The notes beneath the pieces are model-generated. The model was not told where the DNA came from and did no database searches. It was given only the letters and a program-made list of their open reading frames with translations. From contig NZ_CP041783.1 in NCBI RefSeq assembly GCF_007567505.1, forward strand, positions 3,162,001-3,226,000: a stretch of DNA of 64,000 nt. The letters run 5' to 3'. The stretch comes from Shewanella donghaensis (GTDB lineage: Bacteria > Pseudomonadota > Gammaproteobacteria > Enterobacterales > Shewanellaceae). Each line of letters begins with the position of its first letter. Positions within the stretch are counted from its first letter, which is position 1. The translations under genes were made by a program, and so were the position numbers. This document shows, piece after piece, positions 50,423 to 60,492 of the stretch.

Positions 50423-50508
50423 CATTTCTAATTTGTGATCAAAGAACACGATTGTCGTAGGTTTTTTTGCCACAATGACTGTTAATTCGAGCTACAATCG
50501 GTATTGAA

Positions 50509-51063
50509 ATGGCCAAAACATTAGTTATTTATTATTCAAGAGGCGGACATACCGCGCAGATCAGTCGTGCTATTGCTGAACAAATTGTTCACAGTGGTCA
50601 TCAATGTGATGTAGTAAATATTCTTGATAATAATCATGCCGACATTGACTGGGATAGCTATGACGCTGTCGCATTAGGTGCATGTGTTTTATATGGTTCT
50701 TACCATAAGTCAGTTTTTGAATTTGTGACCCGCTATCAGCAGCAACTTAGCAGTAAGCCAAATAGCTTTTTCTGTGTCAACGTTGTTGCTCGTAAGCCTG
50801 AAAAACGCATTCCTGAAAATAATAAATACTTGCAGAAGTTTCTTGAACTTTCACCTTGGAAACCAAAGGATGTAAAGATCATTCCTGGTAAGGTTAATTA
50901 TCCTTCTTGGACTTGGTATGACAGCTTAGCCATTCGCTTTATTATGAAAATGACAGATGGTCCAACAGATCCTAAGAGTGTTATTGATTACACTGATTGG
51001 GATGATGTGAAAGTATATGCTGATCATATTGCGAGTCTGACTGAGCTGCCAGTAGCTAAGTAA
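50509..51063 (+). CDS. hemG: HemG-type protoporphyrinogen oxidase (copy 2)
   Basis: The second HemG-family flavodoxin, 184 residues. The FMN loop YYSRGGHTAQISRAIAE is near residue 8. The HemG insert FCVNVVARKPEKRIPENNKY is near 94, and the ending YTDWDDVKVYADHIASLT is close to E. coli HemG. It resembles E. coli HemG at least as well as copy 1 does. It is divergent from the ArsR-type gene and converges on trkH copy 2, so its control probably differs from that of copy 1. Confidence 0.9.
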   Translation: MAKTLVIYYSRGGHTAQISRAIAEQIVHSGHQCDVVNILDNNHADIDWDSYDAVALGACVLYGSYHKSVFEFVTRYQQQLSSKPNSFFCVNVVARKPEKRIPENNKYLQKFLELSPWKPKDVKIIPGKVNYPSWTWYDSLAIRFIMKMTDGPTDPKSVIDYTDWDDVKVYADHIASLTELPVAK

Positions 51064-51205
51064 TCTGCTATCACTTGTGTCTTCGAAAGCAAATATTAAT
51101 GATGCTTTCGAAGAACTATCATTTTCAATGCTAACACTTGCCTATCTAAATATTCCCCGCCCCAGTACTTTTTAAAGCTAATACTTCAAAACGAGTATCT
51201 CAAAG

Positions 51206-52648
51206 TTAGTACTTCCAGAATCTTGGAGCGAACAGTACTGCGACAGTTATGATCTCTAATCGTCCTAGTAGCATCCCAAATGCTAATGCCCACTTTGCTG
51301 TATCCGGTAAGCTTGAGAAGTTTCCTGCTGGACCAATAATCGGCCCAAGTCCTGGCCCTACATTTGTGACTGCGGTGATAGCGCCAGTAATACTGGTAAC
51401 AGGATCTAGCCCTGTTAATACTAAGGTCACAGCGAGTAATAAAATCACAATAAGAAATAGCATGATGAAGGCCATTATTGAGCGAATAATGCCATCATCA
51501 ATGATGCGATTATTATAACGCTTGCTCACCATAGCCTGTGGGTGAATTTGCTGAGTCAATTGCTGATGCATGACTTTCAGAGAAATTTGAAATCGAAATA
51601 TTTTAATCCCGCCAGAAGTTGAGCCAGAGCAACTGCCTACAAACATTAAAAATAAGAAGCTCAAACTCGCGAAAGCGCCCCAAGCTTGATAATCCGTTAA
51701 TCCATAGCCTGTGGTAGTGACCACCGAAATGACATTAAAGCTAGATAGGCGAATCGCATCTAAAAAGGCCATATCTGACTTGAGCCATAACCAGATCCCA
51801 AGGCTTACTGAAACAAAAATAATGAATTTGATAAAGCCTTTTACTTGCTCATCATTCCAAACCTGTATGTTTTTTTGTTGAATACTTTGAACAAACATTA
51901 ATAGTGGTAATCCACCAGCTGCCATAAAGACGATACCAACCCAATGGGCAGCAGGTGTAAAAGCTGACATAGAACTGTCTGACGTAGAGTAACCGCCCGT
52001 TGAAATAGTGGTCATAGCATGGTTGATGGCTTCAAACCAATGCATTCCTGAAAGGTGATAGGCAAGGCCACATAACACGGTGAGAGCAACATAGACCTCA
52101 AATAAATATTTGGCCATGTGTTGAGTTCTAGGAGTTGTTTTATCACTCCAGTCTGATGACTCGGTGCGAAACAGTCTCATACCACCGACATTGAGAAAAG
52201 GCAGAATAGCTACAGCCATAACAATAAAGCCAATACCACCTAACCACTGTAATAACGAACGCCAGATTAATATGCTGTGGTCCATGTCATCTAAACCAGA
52301 AAGGACAGTTGAACCTGTGGTCGTAATGCCAGACATGGTTTCAAAGAATGCATCAGTGTAATCGATGCCGTGATAAAGGGTGAAAGGCAGGGCGGCAAAT
52401 AAGCTGACAATTAACCAAGTAATGCTGGTTAAAAAGAACATATCGCGGGTATTAAGGCTGACGTTTTTACTGTGGCCGGCTTGGATACATAGAATGGCGA
52501 CTAAGCCACTAAATAACCCGGACATCATAAAGTCGCCAATAGTTTCTTCTTGATAAAACAGCGCAAAAGCCATTGGCACAAGCATGAAGCCTGTGAGAAT
52601 TGACAAAAAGATGCCAACGACAAATAACAGCTGCTTTAAATTAAGCAT
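51206..52648 (-). CDS. Potassium uptake protein TrkH family (copy 2)
   Basis: A second Trk/Ktr-type channel subunit, 480 residues. Its pore loops are MSGITTTGSTVLSG near 104, TTISTGGYSTSD near 214, VISVVTTTGYGLTDY near 310, and TNVGPGLGPIIG near 425. It differs clearly from copy 1 and is closer in feel to TrkI-type proteins of marine bacteria. It lies 7 bp downstream of trkA, so it is the copy co-transcribed with the regulatory subunit. Confidence 0.92.
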   Translation of the reverse strand: MLNLKQLLFVVGIFLSILTGFMLVPMAFALFYQEETIGDFMMSGLFSGLVAILCIQAGHSKNVSLNTRDMFFLTSITWLIVSLFAALPFTLYHGIDYTDAFFETMSGITTTGSTVLSGLDDMDHSILIWRSLLQWLGGIGFIVMAVAILPFLNVGGMRLFRTESSDWSDKTTPRTQHMAKYLFEVYVALTVLCGLAYHLSGMHWFEAINHAMTTISTGGYSTSDSSMSAFTPAAHWVGIVFMAAGGLPLLMFVQSIQQKNIQVWNDEQVKGFIKFIIFVSVSLGIWLWLKSDMAFLDAIRLSSFNVISVVTTTGYGLTDYQAWGAFASLSFLFLMFVGSCSGSTSGGIKIFRFQISLKVMHQQLTQQIHPQAMVSKRYNNRIIDDGIIRSIMAFIMLFLIVILLLAVTLVLTGLDPVTSITGAITAVTNVGPGLGPIIGPAGNFSSLPDTAKWALAFGMLLGRLEIITVAVLFAPRFWKY

Positions 52649-52655
52649 ATGAGGA

Positions 52656-54065
52656 TTAGAAGAAAAACGCGCTCGGTTGGAACAACTTTTCTACATCGCC
52701 AATGAACTTTTTATTTACCAAGAATAGAATCACATGATCTCCTTCTTCGATGACTGTTTTGTCGTGTCCCATAATAACTTCGTCATTTCTGACAATGGCA
52801 CCAATGGTTGTGCCAGGTGGTAACTTGATATCACTAATTTTCTTGCCAACCACTTTCGAGGTCGAAGAACTTCCATGAGCAATCGCTTCAATCGCTTCAG
52901 CCGCCCCACGACGTAATGAATAAACATTACAGATATCGCCTTGGCGAATATGGGTTAACAATGCTGAAATGGTGGTTTGCTGTGGCGAAATGGCGATATC
53001 AATATTGGCTTCTTGAACAATATCGACATAGGCTTCACGTTGAATCAGCACCATCACTTTCTTGGCGCCCATTCTTTTTGCAAGCAATGCCGACATAATG
53101 TTGGCTTCGTCATCATTAGTAACAGCAATAAACACATCTGTTTGGTCGATGTGTTCTTCTAAGAGTAATTCTTGATCTGATGCATCACCGTTAAAGACGG
53201 TGCAGTTTTCAAGTTTTTCAGAAAGGCTTTCTGCTCGCTCTAAATTGTGTTCAATCAATTTAACCGAGTGCTTTTTTTGTAATCTTTTTGCTAAGCCATA
53301 ACCAATGTTACCGCCACCAGCAATCATGATATTACGGTATGAATTATCAAGCTTTTGCATTTCACTCATAACAGCGCGAACGTGACGAGTATCGGCGACG
53401 AAAAAGACTTCGTCATCCGCTTCGATAATAGTGGTACCGCGAGGCATGATAGCTTTACCTTTGCGGAAAATTGCAGCGACCCGGGTATCAATATTGGGCA
53501 TGTGTTCACGTAGCGTTGCTAATGCATTACCCACTAATGGACCGCCATAATAGGCTTTAATGGCTACTAAGCTTAATTTACCTTTGGCGAACTCTAATAC
53601 TTGCAGTGCGCCAGGATATTGTACTAAGCGTTCAATATAAGCTGTAACCAGTTGTTCTGGTGCAATTAATTCATCAATAACAAAGCCACCACGTAATTTG
53701 GTGTCACTGTTTTTTACTTCGGTATTGATGAATAATTTGTCTTGTTGCTCAAGGTAAGCTTCAGAGCGGATACGCGCAATTTTGGTCGGGGTACCAAATA
53801 AGCTGTACGCAATATGACAAGCTGCCATATTACATTCATCACTATTGGTTACCGCAATCAACATGTCAGCATCTTCGGCACCCGCCTTTTTCAAGGTACT
53901 TGGGTGCGCACCATGGCCGATAACCGTTTGTAAATCGAACTTATCTTGTAAGTACTTAACGCGGGCTCGATCATTATCGACAAGAGTAATATCGTTATTT
54001 TCACCGACGAGGTTCTCGGCGAGTGTGCCACCAACTTGTCCTGCGCCTAAAATAATAATTTTCAT
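52656..54065 (-). CDS. trkA: Trk potassium uptake regulatory protein TrkA
   Basis: A peripheral NAD(H)-binding protein that gates TrkH. Two RCK halves are visible: the Rossmann loop [14 protein letters not shown] at residue 6 and a second, [14 protein letters not shown], near 236. Each is followed by a TrkA-C domain. The 469 residues are slightly longer than E. coli TrkA because of a C-terminal tail. It is followed by trkH copy 2 and lies 30 bp from rsmB upstream. Confidence 0.96.
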   Translation of the reverse strand: MKIIILGAGQVGGTLAENLVGENNDITLVDNDRARVKYLQDKFDLQTVIGHGAHPSTLKKAGAEDADMLIAVTNSDECNMAACHIAYSLFGTPTKIARIRSEAYLEQQDKLFINTEVKNSDTKLRGGFVIDELIAPEQLVTAYIERLVQYPGALQVLEFAKGKLSLVAIKAYYGGPLVGNALATLREHMPNIDTRVAAIFRKGKAIMPRGTTIIEADDEVFFVADTRHVRAVMSEMQKLDNSYRNIMIAGGGNIGYGLAKRLQKKHSVKLIEHNLERAESLSEKLENCTVFNGDASDQELLLEEHIDQTDVFIAVTNDDEANIMSALLAKRMGAKKVMVLIQREAYVDIVQEANIDIAISPQQTTISALLTHIRQGDICNVYSLRRGAAEAIEAIAHGSSSTSKVVGKKISDIKLPPGTTIGAIVRNDEVIMGHDKTVIEEGDHVILFLVNKKFIGDVEKLFQPSAFFF

Positions 54066-54095
54066 TGCTGTGCGGATATCCCTGCTATAAAGCGC

Positions 54096-55379
54096 TTAAA
54101 GCGCTTTAACTAAACGAGCGTAATAAAAGCCATCACAATTGTTTTGACCAGGTAGCAATTGCCAACCTATATCCTCGGGTGATGATTGCTGTGCAATAGG
54201 GACTAATGTCGCATCGCTTGTTCTTTGTAAAAATTGCTCGATTTGTTGGCTATTTTCTTCTGGCAAAATAGAACAGGTTGCGTAAAGTATCGTGCCGCCG
54301 GGTTTTAGCCATTTCCAACAATGATCAATTATTTGTTGTTGCAGTAAAGCCAGTTCATCAATATCGCTATTTTTACGTAACCATTTAATATCAGGGTGAC
54401 GACGAATAACGCCAGTTGCTGAACAAGGAGCATCTAATAAAATACGGTCAAATTTTTCGCCTTGCCACCAGCTATCAATATCGGCAGCATCTCCATGAAT
54501 AACTTGCGCTTTTAATTGCAATCTGTCTAGATTTTGTTGCACACGCTCTAAGCGTTTTTCATCAAAATCAACCGCTACTACATTGATGTTCGGCGCACTT
54601 TCAATTAAATGACAAGTCTTTCCGCCGGGAGCCGCACACGCATCAAGAACGAGTTCGTTACCTTCAGGTGCCAATAGTGTCGCAGCCCATTGCGCTGCGC
54701 CATCTTGTACTGAGGAAGCGCCTTCAGCAAAACCGGGCAATCGCATCACATCTGTTGGACTGGCTAGTAAAATCGCATCATCACTCTCGCCGGCACTGGC
54801 TTCAACGTCTTGTTCAGCAAGCTGTGCTAAGTACTGATCACGGTTTTGTGATATTTGATTGTTGCGCAGCCACATAGGAGGGCGTTCGTGGCTTTGCTCA
54901 ATAACCTGTTGCCATTGAGCTGGGTAGGCCGATTTGAGGCGTTTAATAAACCATGCTGGCGTATTGTATTTAAGCGTGTCGCTATCGGTATTGAGCGCTG
55001 CATCTTTACGTTGAATGGTACGCAATACACCATTAACCACTTTAACCAAACCATCAAACTTCATTTGTCTGCAAGCTTCTGCGGTTTCTGAAATGGCTGC
55101 ATGTGCAGGAATTCGAGTGAAATACAGTTGGTAACAACCTACCAATAATAATTGGTGCAATATACGCTGCTTGCTTTTAAAAGGTTTGCTTAGGCAGTCG
55201 CTGACACATTTATCTAATTGTGGTAGTTGGCGCATTACGCCATAACAAAGCTCTGCTAAGAGGGCTTTATCTTTACCATTTTCGAGATGTTGTTGCTGAT
55301 CCGGTAGGGCAACTGAAAGCGACACGCCTTTTTCAAGTACATTGAAAATCGCTTTTGCTGCTAGGGCTCTAACATTCAT
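54096..55379 (-). CDS. rsmB: 16S rRNA (cytosine967-C5)-methyltransferase
   Basis: RsmB (Sun) methylates C967 of 16S rRNA. An N-terminal NusB-like RNA-binding domain (VRALAAKAIFNVLEKG) is followed by the SAM fold (DACAAPGGKTCHLIES near residue 248). The two catalytic cysteines are in LLDAPCSATGVIRRHPDIKW near 315 and YATCSILPEEN near 370. The 427 residues are typical. Its ATG overlaps the fmt stop in a TAATG junction, so it is coupled to fmt. Confidence 0.96.
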   Translation of the reverse strand: MNVRALAAKAIFNVLEKGVSLSVALPDQQQHLENGKDKALLAELCYGVMRQLPQLDKCVSDCLSKPFKSKQRILHQLLLVGCYQLYFTRIPAHAAISETAEACRQMKFDGLVKVVNGVLRTIQRKDAALNTDSDTLKYNTPAWFIKRLKSAYPAQWQQVIEQSHERPPMWLRNNQISQNRDQYLAQLAEQDVEASAGESDDAILLASPTDVMRLPGFAEGASSVQDGAAQWAATLLAPEGNELVLDACAAPGGKTCHLIESAPNINVVAVDFDEKRLERVQQNLDRLQLKAQVIHGDAADIDSWWQGEKFDRILLDAPCSATGVIRRHPDIKWLRKNSDIDELALLQQQIIDHCWKWLKPGGTILYATCSILPEENSQQIEQFLQRTSDATLVPIAQQSSPEDIGWQLLPGQNNCDGFYYARLVKAL

Positions 55380-56377
55380 TATGACTGTGCCTCATTATCT
55401 TCTTTAGCGACTGGGTTAAAGTTCACCCCTTGGGCAAACCAGTCTGCGCGTGAATTGAGAATATCAGCGACAGGCATTTGTTTCTTTCCAGGTAGTTGCA
55501 TGGCTTGCAGTTGCAATTGACCAGCTCCAGTGGCGACAGTTATGCCCTGCTTATTGCTTTCTAACACGGTACCAGGTTCTGTATTGGTGCTATTTACATC
55601 ACTCGCTTCAATATCATCACTGTAGCTGGCTTGCCATACTTTGATGGTATTACCTTGGAGCTCAAAGTGACTTGCTGGCCAGGGATTAAAAGCACGAATT
55701 TCTTGCCATAATTGTTTAGCAGGTTTAGTCCAATCGATTTTTGCTTCTTCTTTTGATAACTTCTCAGCATAATTAGCTAAAGACTCATCTTGTTTTTCTG
55801 CCGCCAAAGTACCGTTACTTAACCCTTCTAGTGCTTCGATTAACGCAGGAGGCCCTTGTTCGGCTAGTTTGGAATAAAGCGTCGCTGAAGTATCGGTATC
55901 TTCAATTTTAAGCGCTGTTTTAAGCAACATGTCTCCGGTATCTAAACCGATATCCATTTGCATAATGGTAACGCCCGTTTCAGAATCACCAGCCCAAAGT
56001 GCACGTTGGATTGGTGCTGCACCACGCCAACGAGGCAAAATGGAACCGTGGACATTAATACAACCAAGCTTAGGCGTGTCTAATACTATCTTTGGCAGGA
56101 TTAACCCGTAAGCCACAACCACCATAATATCGGCATCTAGTGCTGCAAGTTCAGCTTGAGCATCTTCTTTACGCAATGATGGTGGTTGATATACAGGAAT
56201 ATCGTTAGCAACAGCGAGTTGTTTTACCGGACTTGCTTGAAGCTTTTTACCACGACCTGCAGGTCTGTCTGGTTGCGAGTAAACAGCAACCACGTTGTGG
56301 TCTGAGTGAATAAGAGCTTGCAGATGCAAAGCGGCAAAGTCTGGCGTGCCAGCAAAGATAATATTTAACGGTTTCAA
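55379..56377 (-). CDS. fmt: Methionyl-tRNA formyltransferase
   Basis: Formylates initiator Met-tRNA using 10-formyl-THF. The N-terminal catalytic domain starts [15 protein letters not shown]. The folate signature [20 protein letters not shown] is near residue 108, with the conserved Asn, His and nearby Asp. The C-terminal OB domain follows. The 332 residues carry a somewhat extended acidic tail. It lies 8 bp downstream of def, the usual pair. Confidence 0.97.
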   Translation of the reverse strand: MKPLNIIFAGTPDFAALHLQALIHSDHNVVAVYSQPDRPAGRGKKLQASPVKQLAVANDIPVYQPPSLRKEDAQAELAALDADIMVVVAYGLILPKIVLDTPKLGCINVHGSILPRWRGAAPIQRALWAGDSETGVTIMQMDIGLDTGDMLLKTALKIEDTDTSATLYSKLAEQGPPALIEALEGLSNGTLAAEKQDESLANYAEKLSKEEAKIDWTKPAKQLWQEIRAFNPWPASHFELQGNTIKVWQASYSDDIEASDVNSTNTEPGTVLESNKQGITVATGAGQLQLQAMQLPGKKQMPVADILNSRADWFAQGVNFNPVAKEDNEAQS

Positions 56378-56385
56378 ATGGAGTC

Positions 56386-56898
56386 CTATGCTTCTTTTGC
56401 TTCTAAACGGGCTTCTTTCTCAAGCTTTTTCTTGATACGGTCACGTTTCATTTTTGACAAGTAATCGACGAATAGCTTGCCTTGTAAATGATCCATTTCG
56501 TGTTGAAGACAGATAGCGAATAACTCATCAGCTTCGACAGTGAACTCTTTACCATCACGATCTAGCGCTTTAAGGGTAACAAATTCAGCTCTATCAACTT
56601 TAGCGTAAACGCCCGGAACTGATAGGCAACCTTCTTCATTAGTGAATTCGCCACTTTTAGTGACAATCTCAGGGTTAATGAAAATAATCGGTCTTTCTAC
56701 TTCATCTTGTAAATCCAACACAATTAACTGCTGGTGGAAATCTACCTGAGTAGCAGCCAATCCAATGCCATTTTCTTCGCGCATTGTTTCAATCATGTTA
56801 TCAATTTGTTTTTGCAAAACCTCGCCGAAATCGGTGACAGGCTTAGCTACTGTGCGTAATCTTTCATCTGGGAAACGTAAAACTTTTAGTAATGGCAT
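56386..56898 (-). CDS. def: Peptide deformylase
   Basis: Removes the formyl group from new proteins; Fe2+ enzyme. The three family motifs are present: GIGLAATQV (near 45), EEGCLSVPG (Cys ligand, near 91) and [12 protein letters not shown] (two His ligands and the catalytic Glu, near 132). The 170 residues are normal. It heads the def-fmt-rsmB operon and is divergent from the LysM gene. Confidence 0.98.
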   Translation of the reverse strand: MPLLKVLRFPDERLRTVAKPVTDFGEVLQKQIDNMIETMREENGIGLAATQVDFHQQLIVLDLQDEVERPIIFINPEIVTKSGEFTNEEGCLSVPGVYAKVDRAEFVTLKALDRDGKEFTVEADELFAICLQHEMDHLQGKLFVDYLSKMKRDRIKKKLEKEARLEAKEA

Positions 56899-57034
56899 AT
56901 ATAAACTCTTAACAACTCTGTCAAATTTCAGCCAGTTAGCTATACTGGCATTCTCAATAGGTTAATTTTAATCCTTACTGACTATCAATAACAGCAAAAG
57001 CTCTAATTAAAGAGCTAAACACATGGAATGAACC

Positions 57035-58129
57035 ATGAAACGGATACTTTTACTCGCGTTTTTGACACTTACTACCACTTTTATTAATGCTGATACATTA
57101 ACATTAAAGTCTGGCCACCCTGATTCTTACATTGTTAAGAAAGGGGATACCTTATGGGATATCTCTGCATTCTTCTTAAAGGATCCGTGGCGTTGGCCTA
57201 AATTATGGGGGGCTAATCCTCAGATTGCGAATCCACACCTTATTTATCCAGGCGATAGACTGACATTGGTGTTTATCGATGGGCAACCGCGCTTGGTGCT
57301 AAAACAACATATCAAGAAAGGCCCAGAGGGGCGTATTAGTGACAAAGGTGGACCGATCCCGGCCATTGACCTTTCACTCATCCAACCTTATTTGGTACAT
57401 AATAGAATTGTCGATCCTGAATGGGTTGAAAGCTTACCAATGATTCTTGCTGGTGAAAGTACATCCCGACATCATGTAGTTGGTAATGTGGTTTACATTA
57501 ATGCTAATTTACCCGTCGGTGAAAAACTCGCAGTGTACTTAGAAGGTCGTGAGTTCATTGATAAAGAAAATAGCGAAGTGCTTGGCCAAGAGATTATTTT
57601 GACAGCCAGTGGCCGCGTTACTGAGTCAGGTGAAATTTCTAAAGTTGAATTGCTAAGTAGTCTTCGTGAGTCAAAAGCGGGTTATAGAGTTGCGCCAGTG
57701 GAAGATGAAGCATTGATGTCAGCTTACTTTATCCCTAAAGCATCACCAGAAACTACAATAGCAAACGTTATAGCAATCGAGAAAGATGTTCGCGAAGTGG
57801 GCAAGTTGGATATTGTTTATCTAGATAAAGGTGCTCAAGACGGTATTGAAACCGGACATGTATTTGCTATTTATCGCGATGGTGAAACCATTGTCATTAA
57901 TAGCGACGGAAAGCCTGTATCGACCATTGACCGTAACGCCTATGATAGATTGAAAGCGACGATTTCAGATGATGAAGCACTGAAGATGCCTGATATTTAT
58001 AAAGGTAAATTAATGGTATTCAAAGTTTTCGATAAAACTAGTATGGGTATCATTATTGCTAATGAACGTCCGGTAAGACTAGACGATAAATTAGTGACAC
58101 CTAAAACGACAGATTTAAGAGGCGAGTAA
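57035..58129 (+). CDS. Secreted LysM-domain protein
   Basis: A 364-residue exported protein with an N-terminal signal (residues 1-19, MKRILLLAFL...FINA). One LysM peptidoglycan-binding motif follows at about residues 32-80 (YIVKKGDTLWDISAFFLKDP, then NPHLIYPGDRLTL). The rest is uncharacterised, with a conserved-looking segment VYLDKGAQDGIETGHVFAIYR near 270. LysM genes between def and dprA are common in gammaproteobacteria. The stop TAA (58127-58129) is immediately overlapped by the probable dprA start. Confidence 0.9.
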   Translation: MKRILLLAFLTLTTTFINADTLTLKSGHPDSYIVKKGDTLWDISAFFLKDPWRWPKLWGANPQIANPHLIYPGDRLTLVFIDGQPRLVLKQHIKKGPEGRISDKGGPIPAIDLSLIQPYLVHNRIVDPEWVESLPMILAGESTSRHHVVGNVVYINANLPVGEKLAVYLEGREFIDKENSEVLGQEIILTASGRVTESGEISKVELLSSLRESKAGYRVAPVEDEALMSAYFIPKASPETTIANVIAIEKDVREVGKLDIVYLDKGAQDGIETGHVFAIYRDGETIVINSDGKPVSTIDRNAYDRLKATISDDEALKMPDIYKGKLMVFKVFDKTSMGIIIANERPVRLDDKLVTPKTTDLRGE

Positions 58130-58212
58130 TTTGTAACAAACTGGTCGACTGGCTAGTTGTTTGTGCAGTATCCGGGCTAGGACCCGCTCGGATTCAACAA
58201 TTATTAACTCAC

Positions 58213-59226
58213 ATGGATGTTGAGGAGTTACGACAACGTCTAGAGTTTGAAAAGCAGTCTTTGCCCTTGTCGGCAAAGCTGCTGTCTCAATGCCAAATTG
58301 ATTTTGATAAAGTTGATTTGGCCATTGAGTGGCTCAACCAATCCCCGCAACATCATATTGTGACTTTGTCAGACCCTGAATATCCTACCTTATTGAAACA
58401 AATATCCGATCCTCCGCCAGTATTATTTATCAAAGGGCAACTTGAAACCTTATTGCTCCCTTCCATTGGCATGGTCGGTAGCCGCAATGCTTCTATGGGC
58501 GGCTTAAATATGGCGAATCTTTTAGCCGCTGAGTTAGTTGAACTTGGATTTTCTATTACTAGTGGAATGGCTGCAGGTATTGATGGTGCAGCACATAAGG
58601 CTGCCTTGGGGAATAACGGTGTCACAATCGCGGTATTAGGCACAGGTGTTGATTGTATTTACCCTAAACGACATAGCAATTTGTATCATCAAATTCAGCA
58701 ACAAGGTTGTGTTATTAGCGAGTTTTGGCCCCAGATTGGCCCATATTCTGGCAACTTCCCCAAGCGTAATCGTATAATAAGTGGCTTGTCTCTTGGCACT
58801 ATCGTTGTAGAAGCAACACGCAAAAGCGGTTCGCTCATTAGTGCACGATTAGCTATGGAGCAAAACCGAGAGGTGTTTGCTGTACCAGGTTCTGTTATTG
58901 GTGGTTATAACCAAGGTTGTCATGATTTGTTAAAAAATGGCGCTAAATTGGTGGAATGTGCTACTGATGTTGTTGAAGAATTGTCCACAATGACAAGCTA
59001 TCACCTTGAAGATGTCGCTAATCGTCACCATATAGAAGATAATACAACAAGTTTGCCATTTTCTGCGCTGTTAGCTAGTGTAGGTTATGAGACTACGAGT
59101 GTAGATTCCGTAGTCGAGCATAGTGGAAAATCGATAGATCTGGTGTTAGTTGAAATGCTTGAACTTGAATTACAGGGCCAGGTGGCACAAGTGCCTGGTG
59201 GTTACGTCAGACTAGAGAGGAGATAA
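58213..59226 (+). CDS. dprA: DNA-processing protein DprA (Smf)
   Basis: DprA binds single-stranded DNA and loads RecA during transformation. The Rossmann-like core is clear: [14 protein letters not shown] near residue 92, [16 protein letters not shown] near 117, [12 protein letters not shown] near 143, and [27 protein letters not shown] near 200. A C-terminal winged-helix segment ends [16 protein letters not shown]. The first ATG is at 58213. The same frame is open upstream and encodes family-like sequence (LVDWLVVCAVSGLGPARIQ), so the true start is probably the ATT at 58129, giving 365 residues. smg follows after 2 bp. Confidence 0.93.
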   Translation: MDVEELRQRLEFEKQSLPLSAKLLSQCQIDFDKVDLAIEWLNQSPQHHIVTLSDPEYPTLLKQISDPPPVLFIKGQLETLLLPSIGMVGSRNASMGGLNMANLLAAELVELGFSITSGMAAGIDGAAHKAALGNNGVTIAVLGTGVDCIYPKRHSNLYHQIQQQGCVISEFWPQIGPYSGNFPKRNRIISGLSLGTIVVEATRKSGSLISARLAMEQNREVFAVPGSVIGGYNQGCHDLLKNGAKLVECATDVVEELSTMTSYHLEDVANRHHIEDNTTSLPFSALLASVGYETTSVDSVVEHSGKSIDLVLVEMLELELQGQVAQVPGGYVRLERR

Positions 59227-59228
59227 CC

Positions 59229-59702
59229 ATGTTTGATATCCTCATGTACCTTTTTGAGAACTATGTTCACAGTGAAGTTGAGCTATTAGTTGACGAAGAT
59301 GAGCTTACAAAAGAATTAACCCGTGCTGGCTTTCATCAAGCTGACATTTTAAAAGCCTTATCATGGCTAGAACGATTAGCGGATTTACAAGAAGGCGATA
59401 AGCCATACTTGTGTAATCATGCTCAACACTCATTTCGGATTTATACTAAAGATGAAATGGATAAATTGGATGTTGAGTGTCGTGGCTTCATATTGTTCCT
59501 TGAACAAATTCAAGTGCTCAGTGTGGAGACCCGTGAAATGGTCATCGAACGGGTGATGGCCTTAGATGAAACCAGTTTGATTCTAGAAGATCTGAAGTGG
59601 GTTGTATTGATGGTGTTATTTAATGTACCAGGCAATGAATCTGCTTATGAACAAATGGAAGATCTTATTTTTGAGCAGCCTGATGGCCATTTGCATTCAT
59701 AA
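59229..59702 (+). CDS. smg: Smg protein (DUF494)
   Basis: A conserved acidic proteobacterial protein of 157 residues with no assigned biochemical role. It starts [30 protein letters not shown] and contains [19 protein letters not shown] near residue 120, both typical of the Smg family. It is nearly always found after dprA (smf), as here with a 2-bp gap, and before a topoisomerase-like zinc-finger gene. Confidence 0.93.
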   Translation: MFDILMYLFENYVHSEVELLVDEDELTKELTRAGFHQADILKALSWLERLADLQEGDKPYLCNHAQHSFRIYTKDEMDKLDVECRGFILFLEQIQVLSVETREMVIERVMALDETSLILEDLKWVVLMVLFNVPGNESAYEQMEDLIFEQPDGHLHS

Positions 59703-59731
59703 GAACGCCTATTTGTTGTGATAGATAAACG

Positions 59732-59757
59732 AAAAAGGAGGCCATGCCTCCTTTTTT
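59732..59757 (+). terminator. Terminator downstream of smg
   Basis: AAAAAGGAGGC and GCCTCCTTTTTT form an 11-bp stem with a 3-base CAT loop and a T-run. It ends the lysM-dprA-smg unit 30 bp after smg. Confidence 0.9.
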
Positions 59758-59835
59758 GATCGCCACCGTTGTTATTTGGGCGTGTCATTGTGCAACCTAA
59801 TAAGGTGGCACCTTATATGTCTTATTGAGAGTAAA

Positions 59836-60399
59836 ATGTCTAAAATCGATTCGCAATTGTTTACTGTGCATGAACATGCTTTAGAAAAAGAGTTCGAACT
59901 CTGTCCTAAGTGTGGCTGTGAGCTATCAGTTAAAAATAGTAAACATGGTGGATTTGTGGGATGTAATAACTACCCAAAATGTGATTTTACTCGCCCTTTG
60001 GTTCAACATGAATCAATTGAAACTCAAGTTATTGAAGGCTCAGAGTGCCCTGAATGCGGTAACGAGCTGGCTGTTAAGTCAGGTCGCTTTGGCATTTTTA
60101 TCGGTTGTACTCACTATCCTGAGTGTACGCATATAGAAAAACATGACCATGATGATAATGCCGAAATTATTAACTGTCCTCATTGCAAAAAGGGTCACTT
60201 AGAGTCACGTACCAGTCGTTTCGGTAAAACGTTTTTCGCTTGTAATAGTTATCCTAAGTGTAAGTACTTGGTTAACTTCCCACCGCATAATGAATCTTGT
60301 CCCGAGTGTGATTTTGGTATTTTAGTTGAACGTAAAGGTGCTGCTGGAAGTCGTTTAGAATGTCCGCAAAAATCATGTAAATATAAGCGTCCAATTTAA
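59836..60399 (+). CDS. yrdD: Topoisomerase I-like zinc-finger protein (YrdD type)
   Basis: A 187-residue protein built of four C4 zinc ribbons like those at the C-terminus of topoisomerase I: CPKCGCELSVKNSKHGGFVGC, CPECGNELAVKSGRFGIFIGC, CPHCKKGHLESRTSRFGKTFFAC and a final CPECDFGILV. Each has the CPxC...GxFxGCxxYPxC layout. It has no topoisomerase catalytic domain. I chose the ATG at 59836 (MSKIDSQLF); the frame opens 20 codons earlier. It precedes tsaC, as in E. coli yrdD-tsaC. Confidence 0.9.
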   Translation: MSKIDSQLFTVHEHALEKEFELCPKCGCELSVKNSKHGGFVGCNNYPKCDFTRPLVQHESIETQVIEGSECPECGNELAVKSGRFGIFIGCTHYPECTHIEKHDHDDNAEIINCPHCKKGHLESRTSRFGKTFFACNSYPKCKYLVNFPPHNESCPECDFGILVERKGAAGSRLECPQKSCKYKRPI

Positions 60400-60492
60400 G
60401 TCTGTTTCGGCTATCAAGCGTATATCAGTGTTTGTTCATATCTTTATTGTCTGTATAATTTGCCATTAATTTAGAAGATTAAAGGGTCATTC

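Noticed and set aside
51081..51113. CTTCGAAAGCA / TGCTTTCGAAG hairpin between hemG2 and trkH2
   Set aside because: The 11-bp stem is real but no T-run follows on either strand. It may be a weak terminator, but I left it out of the features.
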